From Chromohalobacter sarecensis (GTDB lineage: Bacteria; Pseudomonadota; Gammaproteobacteria; Pseudomonadales; Halomonadaceae): a stretch of DNA of 64,000 nucleotides. Each line of letters begins with the position of its first letter. Positions within the stretch are counted from its first letter, which is position 1. Shown here one piece after another: positions 51,614 through 60,037 of this stretch. Position numbers and translations under genes: made by a program. The notes beneath the pieces are model-generated. The model was not told the origin of the DNA, did not search any database, and saw only the letters and a list, made by a program, of their open reading frames with translations. Location: positions 1-64,000 of the forward strand of contig NZ_JAKGAN010000010.1 of assembly GCF_023061135.1 (NCBI RefSeq). Direction: 5' to 3'.

Positions 51614-53449
51614 ATGTGGTCCGTCTTTACCCTTAACCGTCCCCTGGTATGGGCGGGCATCGCTGCCATGGCCTCCATGAGCCTTTTGCCGACGCTGACG
51701 TTGCGACTGGCGGCCTTGGTGATAGTGCTCATTGGCGGCGTGGATGCCTGGCGGCAAATTCGCTTGGAATCGACGCGACGTCAACTCACCGAAGCCGCTC
51801 TCATGCTTTCTCCCGATGGTGTGCTGATTTCCAACGCCCGCAATCGCATCGAGGCGGTCAATCCGGCCTTTACGCAGATCACTGGCTACAGCGACGAGGA
51901 GATCCGCGGCCTCGATCCATCGGTTCTCTCCTCCGGGCGTCACGACAAGACCTTCTATGAGCATTATTGGCAAAGCCTCAACGCCACCGGCCAGTGGGAA
52001 GGGGAGGTCTGGAATCAGCGTAAGCACGGCGATGAGTTTCCCGAGTGGCTGCGCGTGCGGGTGATCACCGATGATAAGGGGCGTGTCACCCACTATGTGG
52101 GGCTGTTCACCGATATCACGCGTCACAAGGCACGCGAGCAAGATCTGCAGCGCATCGGCTTCGAGGATCCGTTGACCGGTTTGCCCAACCGTCGGCGTTT
52201 GCATGACCTTTTGGCTTCGCGCTTGCAGCACCTGCGGGCCGGCGAGGGGCTGGACATCGCGCTGATCGACATCGATGGCTTCAAGGCGGTCAACGATGCC
52301 ATGGGCGTCGACAAGGGAGATCGTCTGCTATCGCGTTTTGGGCAGCGACTCGCGGCATTCGTTGCCGGTGGCGTGGTGGGTCGCTTGGGCGGTGACGAGT
52401 TCATGGTCATTCGCACCACGACCTATGACGATCACGAACAATGGGTGGAAGGGCTACGTGGGCATCTGAGCGAGCCGTTCGAGATCGGCGATAAACCCCT
52501 GCGCCTGGGGCTGACCATCGGCAGCTGTCGCGCCCCCGACGATGGACGCGATTCTGGTGTCTTGTTCCAGCGTCTGGAATCGGCGCTCTACACCGCCAAG
52601 CGCCATGGGCGTAACCACAGTCAACGTTTTCGCCCCTCACTGGAAGTCGAGGGGGATCCTCAGCTCGAGCTGCTCAACGAACTCCGCCAAGCCCTGGCAC
52701 ACGGCACGCAACTCGAACTCTTCTATCAAACACAATACTATCTTGACGATGGACGACTGGCCGGCATGGAAGCCCTGCTGCGCTGGTATCATCCCACGCA
52801 TGGCATGATCTCGCCGGGGACGTTCATCCCCCTGGCCGAACGCCACGGTTTGATGGCGTCGCTAGGCGATTGGGTGATCGATAGCGCCTGCGCGCAGTTG
52901 TCGACCTGGCGCCAGCAAGGCTTATCGTTCGTACCGGTGTGGATCAACATTTCGGCGGTGCAGCTAATTCAGGGCGATCTCGAGTCGCGGCTGTCTGCCA
53001 GTCTGTCCAAGCACAACGTGCCTTCGGCTATGCTGGGGCTGGAACTGACCGAGTCGGTGCTGCTCGACGAGCGCGCCGGAGATATCTCGAAGCGTCTCGT
53101 CGCGCTGCGTGACAAGGGGCACCCGATCGCCATCGACGATTTCGGCACTGGCTATTCGTCGATGGCCTATCTCAAGGAACTGCCGGTGGATAAGCTCAAG
53201 CTCGATCGTGCCTTCGTGCGTGCCCTGCCCGACGATAGTGCCGATGCCGCTATCACGTCGGCAGTGCTTGCCATGGCGCGCGGCCTGGGGTTGGACGTGA
53301 TCGCCGAGGGGGTGGAAACCGAGGCGCAGCGGGATTACTTGCGTGATCAGGGCTGCGCCATGGTGCAAGGCTTTCTCTATGCCCGTCCCGAACGGGTCAC
53401 CGATGTCGAGAAGCGGCTCAAGGGTGACGTCGAGATGGCGCTGCCCTGA
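51614..53449 (+). CDS. Membrane PAS-GGDEF-EAL cyclic-di-GMP enzyme
   Basis: 611 residues: a short hydrophobic N-terminus (about 8-45, probably two helices), PAS domain (about 55-170, NPAFTQITGYSDEEIRGLDP), GGDEF domain with intact RLGGDEFMVI (about 258-266) and EAL domain with EALLRWYHP (about 387), ELTESVL, IDDFGTGYSSMAYL and VIAEGVETE. Both active sites look complete, so it could make or degrade c-di-GMP depending on its sensor. Divergent from fabA. Its last 32 bp overlap the convergent DUF2878 gene. Confidence 0.92.
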   Translation: MWSVFTLNRPLVWAGIAAMASMSLLPTLTLRLAALVIVLIGGVDAWRQIRLESTRRQLTEAALMLSPDGVLISNARNRIEAVNPAFTQITGYSDEEIRGLDPSVLSSGRHDKTFYEHYWQSLNATGQWEGEVWNQRKHGDEFPEWLRVRVITDDKGRVTHYVGLFTDITRHKAREQDLQRIGFEDPLTGLPNRRRLHDLLASRLQHLRAGEGLDIALIDIDGFKAVNDAMGVDKGDRLLSRFGQRLAAFVAGGVVGRLGGDEFMVIRTTTYDDHEQWVEGLRGHLSEPFEIGDKPLRLGLTIGSCRAPDDGRDSGVLFQRLESALYTAKRHGRNHSQRFRPSLEVEGDPQLELLNELRQALAHGTQLELFYQTQYYLDDGRLAGMEALLRWYHPTHGMISPGTFIPLAERHGLMASLGDWVIDSACAQLSTWRQQGLSFVPVWINISAVQLIQGDLESRLSASLSKHNVPSAMLGLELTESVLLDERAGDISKRLVALRDKGHPIAIDDFGTGYSSMAYLKELPVDKLKLDRAFVRALPDDSADAAITSAVLAMARGLGLDVIAEGVETEAQRDYLRDQGCAMVQGFLYARPERVTDVEKRLKGDVEMALP

Positions 53450-53900
53450 GCGCCAGCCATCCGCATAGACCACCCCATACCACGGCCTGTACCACTACGG
53501 CCCAGGGGGCCAGTTCGACATCGGCCAGGCGCGCACCACCCAGATAGGAGCTCGGCCCGCCGAGTGCCCCGCCCAGCATCGCCAATCGAGGATGCGACCA
53601 TAACCAGGTGAGTGAGTGTTGAATGGTGGTCGCGAACAGCGGCCAGAGCAGCCACAGCCATAGCGGCAGTCCCGCACTATCGGCAAAGCGTAAACCGCCG
53701 AGTAGCGTCAGCGTGCCATCCACGAGGGCGCCGAGCAACGCGAACCCTGTCAGCCAACGCCACTCCCCGGGTATGCCCAGCCACAGTAGGTGACACGTCA
53801 CGATGACCGTCACCGTGGGCAACGCCCAAGGCGTGCCACCCAGCACACAGGCCAACCAGCCGGCTTGAAACGCGAGCGCGTTGACGATCTTGCCTAGCAT
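53418..53900 (-). CDS. DUF2878 family membrane protein
   Basis: 160 residues, almost wholly hydrophobic, with five or so predicted membrane helices (FQAGWLACVLGG at the start; LWLWLLWPLFATTIQHSLTW near the middle). It matches the uncharacterised DUF2878 family, which often sits beside CFA-like methyltransferase and DUF1365 genes. It starts 3 nt after the methyltransferase stop and ends the operon. Its 3' end overlaps the facing GGDEF-EAL gene by 32 bp and no terminator is seen. Function unknown; a lipid-modifying or lipid-carrier role is inferred only from context. Confidence 0.75.
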   Translation of the reverse strand: MLGKIVNALAFQAGWLACVLGGTPWALPTVTVIVTCHLLWLGIPGEWRWLTGFALLGALVDGTLTLLGGLRFADSAGLPLWLWLLWPLFATTIQHSLTWLWSHPRLAMLGGALGGPSSYLGGARLADVELAPWAVVVQAVVWGGLCGWLALRAAPSRRHP

Positions 53901-53903
53901 GGC

Positions 53904-55172
53904 TCAGGTCGCGCCGGTGAGTGGTGCACGGCGGTTGCCTGGCTTGGCCAGTAACCACTGCGAGGTACCAATGGTGCGCTCGCGGAAGCCGCCTTCGCAG
54001 TAGCAAAGATAATAACGCCACATGCGAATGAAACGCTCGTCGTAGCCGAGTGAACGAACATGCTCGAGGCTGGCCTCGAAGCGCTGGCGCCACTCGTGAA
54101 GCGTGCGCGCGTAATGCGCCCCGATCTCGTCTAGAGCGAGCACATTGAGCTGCGTGCGCCGCGCGATGCTTTCCAGCATCGCCTGATGAGAAGGTAAGAA
54201 GCCGCCAGGAAAGATATAGCGCTTGATGAAGTCGACCTCGCGCTTGGCCGCCTCATAACGCTGATCGCGGATGGTGATGGCTTGAATCAGCGCCAGCCCG
54301 TCGTCGCTGAGCAGGCGGTCGACGGTGGCCAGATAAGTGGCCAGGTACTGATGCCCCACCGCTTCGATCATTTCCACCGACACCAGGCGATCGTAACGCC
54401 CCTCGAGATCGCGATAATCGCGCTTGAGCAGGGTGATGCGCTCCTCGAGACCGGCTTCGCGAATGCGACGCGCGGTGTGTGCATACTGCTCCTCTGAAAT
54501 GGTCGTGGTGGTGACGTGGCAGCCCCGGGTGCGCGCCGCGTAAAGTGCCAGCCCGCCCCAACCGGTACCGATCTCCAGCAGGTGATGCCCGGGGCCGATA
54601 TCCAGCTTGTCGAGAATGAGCTCCAGCTTGTAGGTCGAGGCGTCTTCCAGGCTGGCGTCCGGGCGTGGAAAGATGGCGCTGGAGTACAGCCAGTGCTCGC
54701 GATCGAGGAATGTCTCGAAGAGGGCATTGCCGAGGTCGTAATGCGCGGCGACATGGCGTCGGGCACGCCCGGTGGTATTGCGTTGCAGGGCATGAAGCGT
54801 ACTGAGCACGCCGTGCGCGAGTCGTGCGGGGCCTTTCTCCAGGCGCTCGTTGACGTGTTCCAGGTTGCGCGCCAGCAAGCGAATCAGCGCCACCAGGTCG
54901 TCGCAGTGCCAGTCACCGTCCATGTACGTTTCTCCGGCCGCGACACTGCCCCCCAGCGCGATGCGCCGCCATAGGCGCTCGTTGTGTACGTGCAGGTGTA
55001 CCGTCAGTGGACCGCCCCGGCCGAGTCGATGCGTGCATCCGGCTTCTTCGACGATCAGCACGCCGCCCTCGAGGGTGGCCAACTGGCGCAGCAGGCGTGG
55101 CTTGAGCCAGCGTGCCATGCGTGCATCCAGCGTGCTGGCAGGCGTCTGGGTGGCGGAACGAGTCGTCGTCAC
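53904..55172 (-). CDS. CFA-synthase-like SAM methyltransferase (possible UfaM)
   Basis: Methylates the double bond of unsaturated phospholipid acyl chains. GTG start at 55172 behind AGGAG, overlapping the DUF1365 stop (GTGA); 422 residues. HYDLGNALFETFLD (about 144-157), SAM motif LLEIGTGWGG (198-207), SEEQY (about 226), and the C-terminal FRERTIGTSQWLL. CFA synthase gives cyclopropane fatty acids, but homologues in operons with DUF1365 and an FAD oxidoreductase (Rhodobacter UfaM) instead add a methyl branch on the way to furan fatty acids. Which reaction applies here cannot be read from sequence. The open frame upstream lies within DUF1365. Confidence 0.88.
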   Translation of the reverse strand: MTTTRSATQTPASTLDARMARWLKPRLLRQLATLEGGVLIVEEAGCTHRLGRGGPLTVHLHVHNERLWRRIALGGSVAAGETYMDGDWHCDDLVALIRLLARNLEHVNERLEKGPARLAHGVLSTLHALQRNTTGRARRHVAAHYDLGNALFETFLDREHWLYSSAIFPRPDASLEDASTYKLELILDKLDIGPGHHLLEIGTGWGGLALYAARTRGCHVTTTTISEEQYAHTARRIREAGLEERITLLKRDYRDLEGRYDRLVSVEMIEAVGHQYLATYLATVDRLLSDDGLALIQAITIRDQRYEAAKREVDFIKRYIFPGGFLPSHQAMLESIARRTQLNVLALDEIGAHYARTLHEWRQRFEASLEHVRSLGYDERFIRMWRYYLCYCEGGFRERTIGTSQWLLAKPGNRRAPLTGAT

Positions 55173-55936
55173 GGGCGTGTCTCCTCGCCACGGGAATGTG
55201 AAAAGAGCGGCACGCGCTTCAACCATAGGCGCAATGCCTCGAAATGAATGCCGGCCAGCGTCTTGAGACTCATCCAAGGGGCGCGCGCCAGGGCGACAAC
55301 CCATGCGCGCCGTCCCGCTGGCGCAAAACGCAGGCTCAGCGTGGCGTCGAAATGGCGCGTGGCCTCGCGCCATACCTCCATGTGCATCAGCAAGTACTCG
55401 CCCGGTGTGTTGAAGCGCCAGCGATAGCGCATGTCCATGGGATTGAACGGTGAGACATGCAGCGCCTTGTCGAAATGAGCAGCGTGGACATGGCGCGTCG
55501 GCGTCACCGGGTAGGCATAGACGTGGCGCTCTTGCCACGGCGTGTTGGTGACCTCGCCGAGGATGGCGCACAGGCGTTCGTCGTGGTCGTAGGCGTAATA
55601 CAGCGTGATGGGATTGAAGAGCACGCCACATAGGCGCAACTGGGTCAGCATGCGAACGGGCCCCGTGGGTGCCGCCTCGCCAAGCTCATGGCGCAAACGC
55701 TGATGGACCGCCGTCTTGAGCGGCAGATGCGTGGGTCCCAGATAATCCTCGCGGCGAAAACGCGCCAGCGCAGCACGTCGTGCACTGAAGCCTGGCAGCC
55801 GATCGAAGAGCTCGGGCAGCTCGTCCAGGTCGATCCAGGCCATCCACACGCGGTAGGTGAAGTGATGCGCGCGCGGCGTGAATCGCCGATGGCGCAGCTC
55901 GCCCCGGGCTACTCGGCTATGCAAGAGGGCGCTCAT
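55169..55936 (-). CDS. DUF1365 family protein
   Basis: 255 residues with the family pattern: HRRFTPRAHHFTYRVWMAW near the N-terminus, LCGVLFNPITLYYAYD (about 104) and HVSPFNPMDMRYRW (about 158). Biochemical role not established; DUF1365 genes are nearly always next to a CFA-like methyltransferase and an FAD oxidoreductase, and in Rhodobacter such a cluster is needed for methylated and furan fatty acids. It overlaps both neighbours by 4 bp, so the proteins are probably made in fixed ratio. Confidence 0.85.
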   Translation of the reverse strand: MSALLHSRVARGELRHRRFTPRAHHFTYRVWMAWIDLDELPELFDRLPGFSARRAALARFRREDYLGPTHLPLKTAVHQRLRHELGEAAPTGPVRMLTQLRLCGVLFNPITLYYAYDHDERLCAILGEVTNTPWQERHVYAYPVTPTRHVHAAHFDKALHVSPFNPMDMRYRWRFNTPGEYLLMHMEVWREATRHFDATLSLRFAPAGRRAWVVALARAPWMSLKTLAGIHFEALRLWLKRVPLFSHSRGEETRP

Positions 55937-57261
55937 GCCGGAACCCCTTCAGGCACTGCGGTTGCCGGCGAGAGAGGCCCTGGCAGGGCACTGGATTCGT
56001 CGCAGCCCAATGCGCGGGCCACGCGTAGCGCGCTCCACACACCGTCCTCGTGGAAACCGTGGCGCCAGTACGCACCGCAGAAATGCGTGCGATGCTGCGT
56101 ACCGGAGATTTCCGCATGACGCTGCTGGGCGGCGGCGCCCGCCAGCGTGAAGCTGGGGTGACGATAGACGAAGCGCCGCAGCATGCACTCGGGGGCGATA
56201 GCGTCGCTGTCGTTGAGCGTTACGCAGAAACGCGTTTCGCCTTCCAGATGCTGGAGGCGGTTCATATCGTAGGTTACCGAGACGCGGGCGTCGTCTTCGC
56301 GCCCGTCGATGCGATAGTTCCAGCTCGCCCAGGCGCGGCGCCGACGTGGCAGCAGGCGAGTATCGGTATGCAGCACCACGTCGTTGTCCTGATACGGCAG
56401 GGCGTCGAGGATCTCGCGCTCCGCCTTACTGGGATCGGTCAGCATCGCCAATGCCTGGTCGCTGTGACAAGCGAGCACCACCTGATCGAAACGCTCCCTT
56501 CCTTGGGGCGTGGTCAATGTCACGCCCGTGGCGTCGCGTTCGATACCCCGCACCGGGCAGGCCAGGCGAATACGCTGCGCGTAGGCGGCCGTCAACGGGG
56601 CAATGTAGCGCCGTGCACCGCCGACTAGCGTGTACCACTGGGGGCGGTTGTGCACCGACAGCAGCCCATGATGATGAAAGAAACGCACGAAGGATGTTAG
56701 CGGGAAATTCGCCATGTCGCGCTCGCTGGCGGACCAGATGGCAGCTCCCATGGGCAGCAGGTAGCGGCGTCGGAAGGTCTCGCCATAGCCACCCCGCGTC
56801 AGGTACTCGCCCAGCGTCATGTCCTCCGGCAAGGTGCCGTGTGACAGGTCGCGTACCGCGTGACGATTGAAGCGCAGGATATCGCGCAGCATGCCGTGAA
56901 AGCTGGGGCGCAGCAGGTTGCGGCGCTGGGCGAACAGGGTGTCGAGGGTATGGCCGTTGTATTCGAAGTCCTCGTGCGTGGCATGCACCGAGAAACTCAT
57001 CTCGGTGGCTTGTGCGGAAACGCCCAACTGCGCCAGCAAGCGCTGAAAGTGCGGATAGGTACGGTCGTTGAAGACGATGAAGCCGGTATCGATGGCATGC
57101 CGACGCCCGTCGAGCTCGACATCCACGGTCGCAGTGTGGCCGCCGAGGTGCTCGTTGGCCTCGAACAGCGTCACTTCATGACGTTGCGAGAGGTAATGAG
57201 CGCAGGCCATGCCGGCAATACCACCACCGACCACTGCGATACGTGAGGCGGGCGCGTTCAT
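55933..57261 (-). CDS. FAD-dependent amine-oxidase-fold oxidoreductase
   Basis: 442 residues. The N-terminal dinucleotide site reads AVVGGGIAGMACAHYLS with FEANEHLGGHTATV, the typical NAD(P)/FAD amine-oxidase fold. Related enzymes are desaturases or carotenoid/fatty-acid oxidoreductases. In this operon it is a good candidate for introducing or moving a double bond in a methylated acyl chain (UfaD/UfaO-like role), which is inference. It starts within the SDR stop and ends within the DUF1365 start (4-bp overlaps). Confidence 0.85.
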   Translation of the reverse strand: MNAPASRIAVVGGGIAGMACAHYLSQRHEVTLFEANEHLGGHTATVDVELDGRRHAIDTGFIVFNDRTYPHFQRLLAQLGVSAQATEMSFSVHATHEDFEYNGHTLDTLFAQRRNLLRPSFHGMLRDILRFNRHAVRDLSHGTLPEDMTLGEYLTRGGYGETFRRRYLLPMGAAIWSASERDMANFPLTSFVRFFHHHGLLSVHNRPQWYTLVGGARRYIAPLTAAYAQRIRLACPVRGIERDATGVTLTTPQGRERFDQVVLACHSDQALAMLTDPSKAEREILDALPYQDNDVVLHTDTRLLPRRRRAWASWNYRIDGREDDARVSVTYDMNRLQHLEGETRFCVTLNDSDAIAPECMLRRFVYRHPSFTLAGAAAQQRHAEISGTQHRTHFCGAYWRHGFHEDGVWSALRVARALGCDESSALPGPLSPATAVPEGVPA

Positions 57262-58049
57262 GCGCGGCTCTCCTCGGCGGCATTGCGGGTCAGGCGGCGG
57301 CCCAGGCGGTGGCGCAGCGTGGGCGGCAGGATGCCTGCCAGCTTGACCAGCAAGGTAAAGCGGCGTGGGAAATGAATGTCGAGTGTGCGCTTCTCCAAGC
57401 CGCGCAGGATGGCCTCGACGGCGGTATCGACCTCGACGCGCATGGGCATGGGAAAGTCATTACGCTCGGTTAACGGGGTACGCACGAAACCGGGGTGTAT
57501 GACGCTGACATCGATGCCTTCCGCCGCCAGGTCGAGCCGCAGGGAGGCAAGAAAGTAGCTGATCGCGGCCTTGGACGCGCCATAAGCCTCGGCGCGCGGC
57601 AACGGAAAGTACGCCGAAGCACTTGAGACGGCCGCCAGCTGCGGACGCTGTGTGCCATGGCGAGCACGACGCAGTAGCGGTAGCGCCGCATCGATGGCGT
57701 ACAGCGTGCCGTGGAGGTTGGTGGCCAGGACGCGCTCGATGAGATCGACATCGAAGTCGCGGGCGTCCACGTATTCGCAGGTGCCGGCATTGAGGAGGGC
57801 CAGTTCTAGCCCCCCGAAGACAGCCTCTATGTGTTCCCCGGCGGCGGTGACCGAGGTGCGATCAGTCAGGTCGGCGGGAACGACCAAGGCATTCTCAAAG
57901 GGCGCCGCCAACGCCTCCAGAGCATCGCGTCGACGCGCGGTCAGCGCCACTCGGTGGCCTTCCTTCAACAACCGCACGGCAAGTGCCTCGCCGATGCCTG
58001 ACGTGGCGCCGGTCAGCCAGATGCGTCGCGGGGCCATTGAAGTGGTCAT
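57258..58049 (-). CDS. Short-chain dehydrogenase/reductase
   Basis: Classical SDR of 263 residues: TGATSGIG cofactor loop near residue 14, NAG near 90, catalytic Ser in SSASAYFPL and YGASK (about 155-160). The preference for NADP is suggested by the ARR after the second strand. The last 60 residues are basic and hydrophobic, perhaps membrane-attached. Ribosome site GGAGGA. It begins the block of 4-bp-overlapping genes, so probably acts in the same lipid pathway; substrate unknown. Confidence 0.85.
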   Translation of the reverse strand: MTTSMAPRRIWLTGATSGIGEALAVRLLKEGHRVALTARRRDALEALAAPFENALVVPADLTDRTSVTAAGEHIEAVFGGLELALLNAGTCEYVDARDFDVDLIERVLATNLHGTLYAIDAALPLLRRARHGTQRPQLAAVSSASAYFPLPRAEAYGASKAAISYFLASLRLDLAAEGIDVSVIHPGFVRTPLTERNDFPMPMRVEVDTAVEAILRGLEKRTLDIHFPRRFTLLVKLAGILPPTLRHRLGRRLTRNAAEESRA

Positions 58050-58084
58050 GGGCTGTCCTCCAAGTGGCTAGGCCTGAACGCTGA

Positions 58085-58531
58085 CTAATGCGATGGCGGC
58101 GTCGGACGCGTGCGTCGCTTGAGCCAGCGGATCAGCGTGCCTAATACGGGCAAGTGCTCGTAAAGCATTGCCCCGGCATCGAAGTAATCGCGTTGCCGAC
58201 AGACCCGCTCGCCGCGAAACGTCAGTCGCGAGCACCCCGCCACCTCGATTCTGCGGCCATCGGCAAGTCGGGGATGACTGAGCGACATCACCCAGTCGAC
58301 GCAAGCTTCATCACCCTCACGCTGGTAGTGGTGGGTGGCGAAGTGGCACTCGGTGACGTTGTCGAGCATCTCGATGTAGTAGCCCATCAAGGCATTGCGT
58401 CCCTCGATGTGGTGTAACGGGTCGGTGAGCGACACATCGTCAGTGTAGAGGTTTTCTAGTCCTTTTGTACATGTCTTGTCTAGATTTTTAAAGGCGTGAC
58501 AAAAGGCCTCCAAGGCGGGGTCCTGGTGCAT
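58085..58531 (-). CDS. SnoaL-like / NTF2-fold protein
   Basis: 148 residues with the NTF2-like cone: FCHAFKNLDK, LYTDDVSLTDPLHHIEG (about 28-44) and WVMSLSHPRLADGRRIEVAG. Such proteins are small-molecule isomerases, cyclases or hydratases, or have no known activity. A strong GGAGG precedes the ATG. It sits 35 nt before the SDR gene and 39 nt after phrB, in the same orientation. This family is a regular partner of FAD/DUF1365/CFA clusters. The actual role is unknown. Confidence 0.8.
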   Translation of the reverse strand: MHQDPALEAFCHAFKNLDKTCTKGLENLYTDDVSLTDPLHHIEGRNALMGYYIEMLDNVTECHFATHHYQREGDEACVDWVMSLSHPRLADGRRIEVAGCSRLTFRGERVCRQRDYFDAGAMLYEHLPVLGTLIRWLKRRTRPTPPSH

Positions 58532-58570
58532 GCTGTCCTCCGGAGGGCGTATGCCTAAGTGGTGCGTTGG

Positions 58571-59992
58571 TTACGTCGTCAGTGACTTGAAGGCGTCCAG
58601 TGCGCGTTGGCGTGCTGCCTTGTGGTCGACGATGGGATCGGCGTAGCCGGTTTGTCGGCGTTGCGTGGCGTCCGGGAAGAAGCGCGACTTGAGCGGCAAC
58701 TCGGCCAGTTCCGGCAGGTATTCCGCGATGAAGCGGCCTTCGGGGTCGAAGCGTTCCGCCTGAGTGGTGGGGTTGAAGATTCGGAAATAGGGCGCGGCAT
58801 CGGTGCCAGTGGAAGCGGCCCACTGCCAGCCACCATTGTTGGAGGCGAAGTCGCCGTCGACGAGGTGGCGCATGAAGAAGGCCTCGCCACGGCGCCAGTC
58901 GATCAGCAAGTGCTTGGACAGGAACATCGCCACGACCATGCGCAGGCGGTTGTGCATCCAGCCGCGCTGGACCAGCTGGCGCATCGCGGCATCGACCAGC
59001 GGATAGCCGGTACGCCCTTCGCACCACGCCTGAAACCCCGCGTCATCGTCGCGCCAGACCAAGGCTTGAGTGTGCGACTGGAAAGGGCGGTGGCGGTTGA
59101 TGTCGGGAAAACTGGCGGCGATATGCAGGTAGAACTCGCGCCAGATCAATTCGTTGGCCCAGGCGGTGAGGCCGGCATCGCCGTCGGCGAGATGCCCCTC
59201 GTTGTTGCTCATCACCGCGTGCAGGCACTGGCGATGCGAGATCATGCCCAGCGACAGGTAGGGAGACAGCTCGCTGGTGCCGGGCAGCTTGGGAAAATCA
59301 CGCTGGCGCTTGTAGTGATAACCGCGAAAGCGCAAGAAGCGCTCGAGCCGATCGCCGGCCTCGTCCTGCCCCGCGGGCCAAAAACTCGAGTCGAGTGGCG
59401 CGTCGTCCAGCGTCTCGAGATCGCGTGAGGGCGGCGGGTCGGCGTCGATGCCCAACGGGGTTTGGGGAGCGGGCCCTTCCACCAGGGCGATGCGGCGTGA
59501 TGCCAACTGACGATGCCAGGCCTTGGCGAATGGCGTAAAGACGCTATATGGCTCGCCCTTGCCGGTGAGCAGCTCACCGGGGGCATAGGCCACGGCGTCG
59601 GTATGGCCCCATGTCGCGATACCTGCGGCTTGAAAGGCTGACTCCACGGCTGCATCGCGGCGGCGCTCATTGAGCGGGTATTCGCGATTGAAGTGCAGCG
59701 CGCTGGCGCCATGCTCGCGCGCCAGTTCGAGCAGCGCCGCAGGCGCCTCGTCGTAGGTCGCGATGCGCCGTTGCAGCAGGGGAATATTGAGGCCAGAAAG
59801 ATGCTCGCGAAGCGCGGCCACGCCGCGTAACCAGAAGTCGACCTTATTGGCGCCGTGGTCGTGACGTTGCCATTGTGGAAGGCTGGTCAGGAACACGGCG
59901 ATCACCGGTCCGCGTTCGGCGGCGGCTTGCAGGGCACGGTTATCGAGGGTTCGCAGGTCGCTGCGGAACCACATCAATTGCACATCGGACAT
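58571..59992 (-). CDS. phrB: Deoxyribodipyrimidine photolyase (CPD class I)
   Basis: Light-driven repair of cyclobutane pyrimidine dimers using FADH- and an antenna pigment. I use the ATG at 59992 (473 residues), two codons after a GTG. N-terminal domain VQLMWFRSDLRTLDNRALQ; FAD domain with LSPYLSLGMISHRQCL, NELIWREFYLHI, RGWMHNRLRMVVAMFLSKHL and NNGGWQWAASTGTDAAPYFR, carrying the tryptophan chain and dimer pocket. It starts 45 nt after merR, suggesting co-transcription and light control, as for many phrB genes beside LitR-type regulators. Confidence 0.96.
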   Translation of the reverse strand: MSDVQLMWFRSDLRTLDNRALQAAAERGPVIAVFLTSLPQWQRHDHGANKVDFWLRGVAALREHLSGLNIPLLQRRIATYDEAPAALLELAREHGASALHFNREYPLNERRRDAAVESAFQAAGIATWGHTDAVAYAPGELLTGKGEPYSVFTPFAKAWHRQLASRRIALVEGPAPQTPLGIDADPPPSRDLETLDDAPLDSSFWPAGQDEAGDRLERFLRFRGYHYKRQRDFPKLPGTSELSPYLSLGMISHRQCLHAVMSNNEGHLADGDAGLTAWANELIWREFYLHIAASFPDINRHRPFQSHTQALVWRDDDAGFQAWCEGRTGYPLVDAAMRQLVQRGWMHNRLRMVVAMFLSKHLLIDWRRGEAFFMRHLVDGDFASNNGGWQWAASTGTDAAPYFRIFNPTTQAERFDPEGRFIAEYLPELAELPLKSRFFPDATQRRQTGYADPIVDHKAARQRALDAFKSLTT

Positions 59993-60037
59993 GGCCACTC
60001 TCTGGCGTGGTTATGAGGGTTGGGCTTTATACGAAAA

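Noticed and set aside
58466..58471. TGTACA on both strands near the start of the SnoaL-like gene
   Set aside because: It falls within conserved coding sequence after the start codon, so it is probably a codon coincidence and not an operator.
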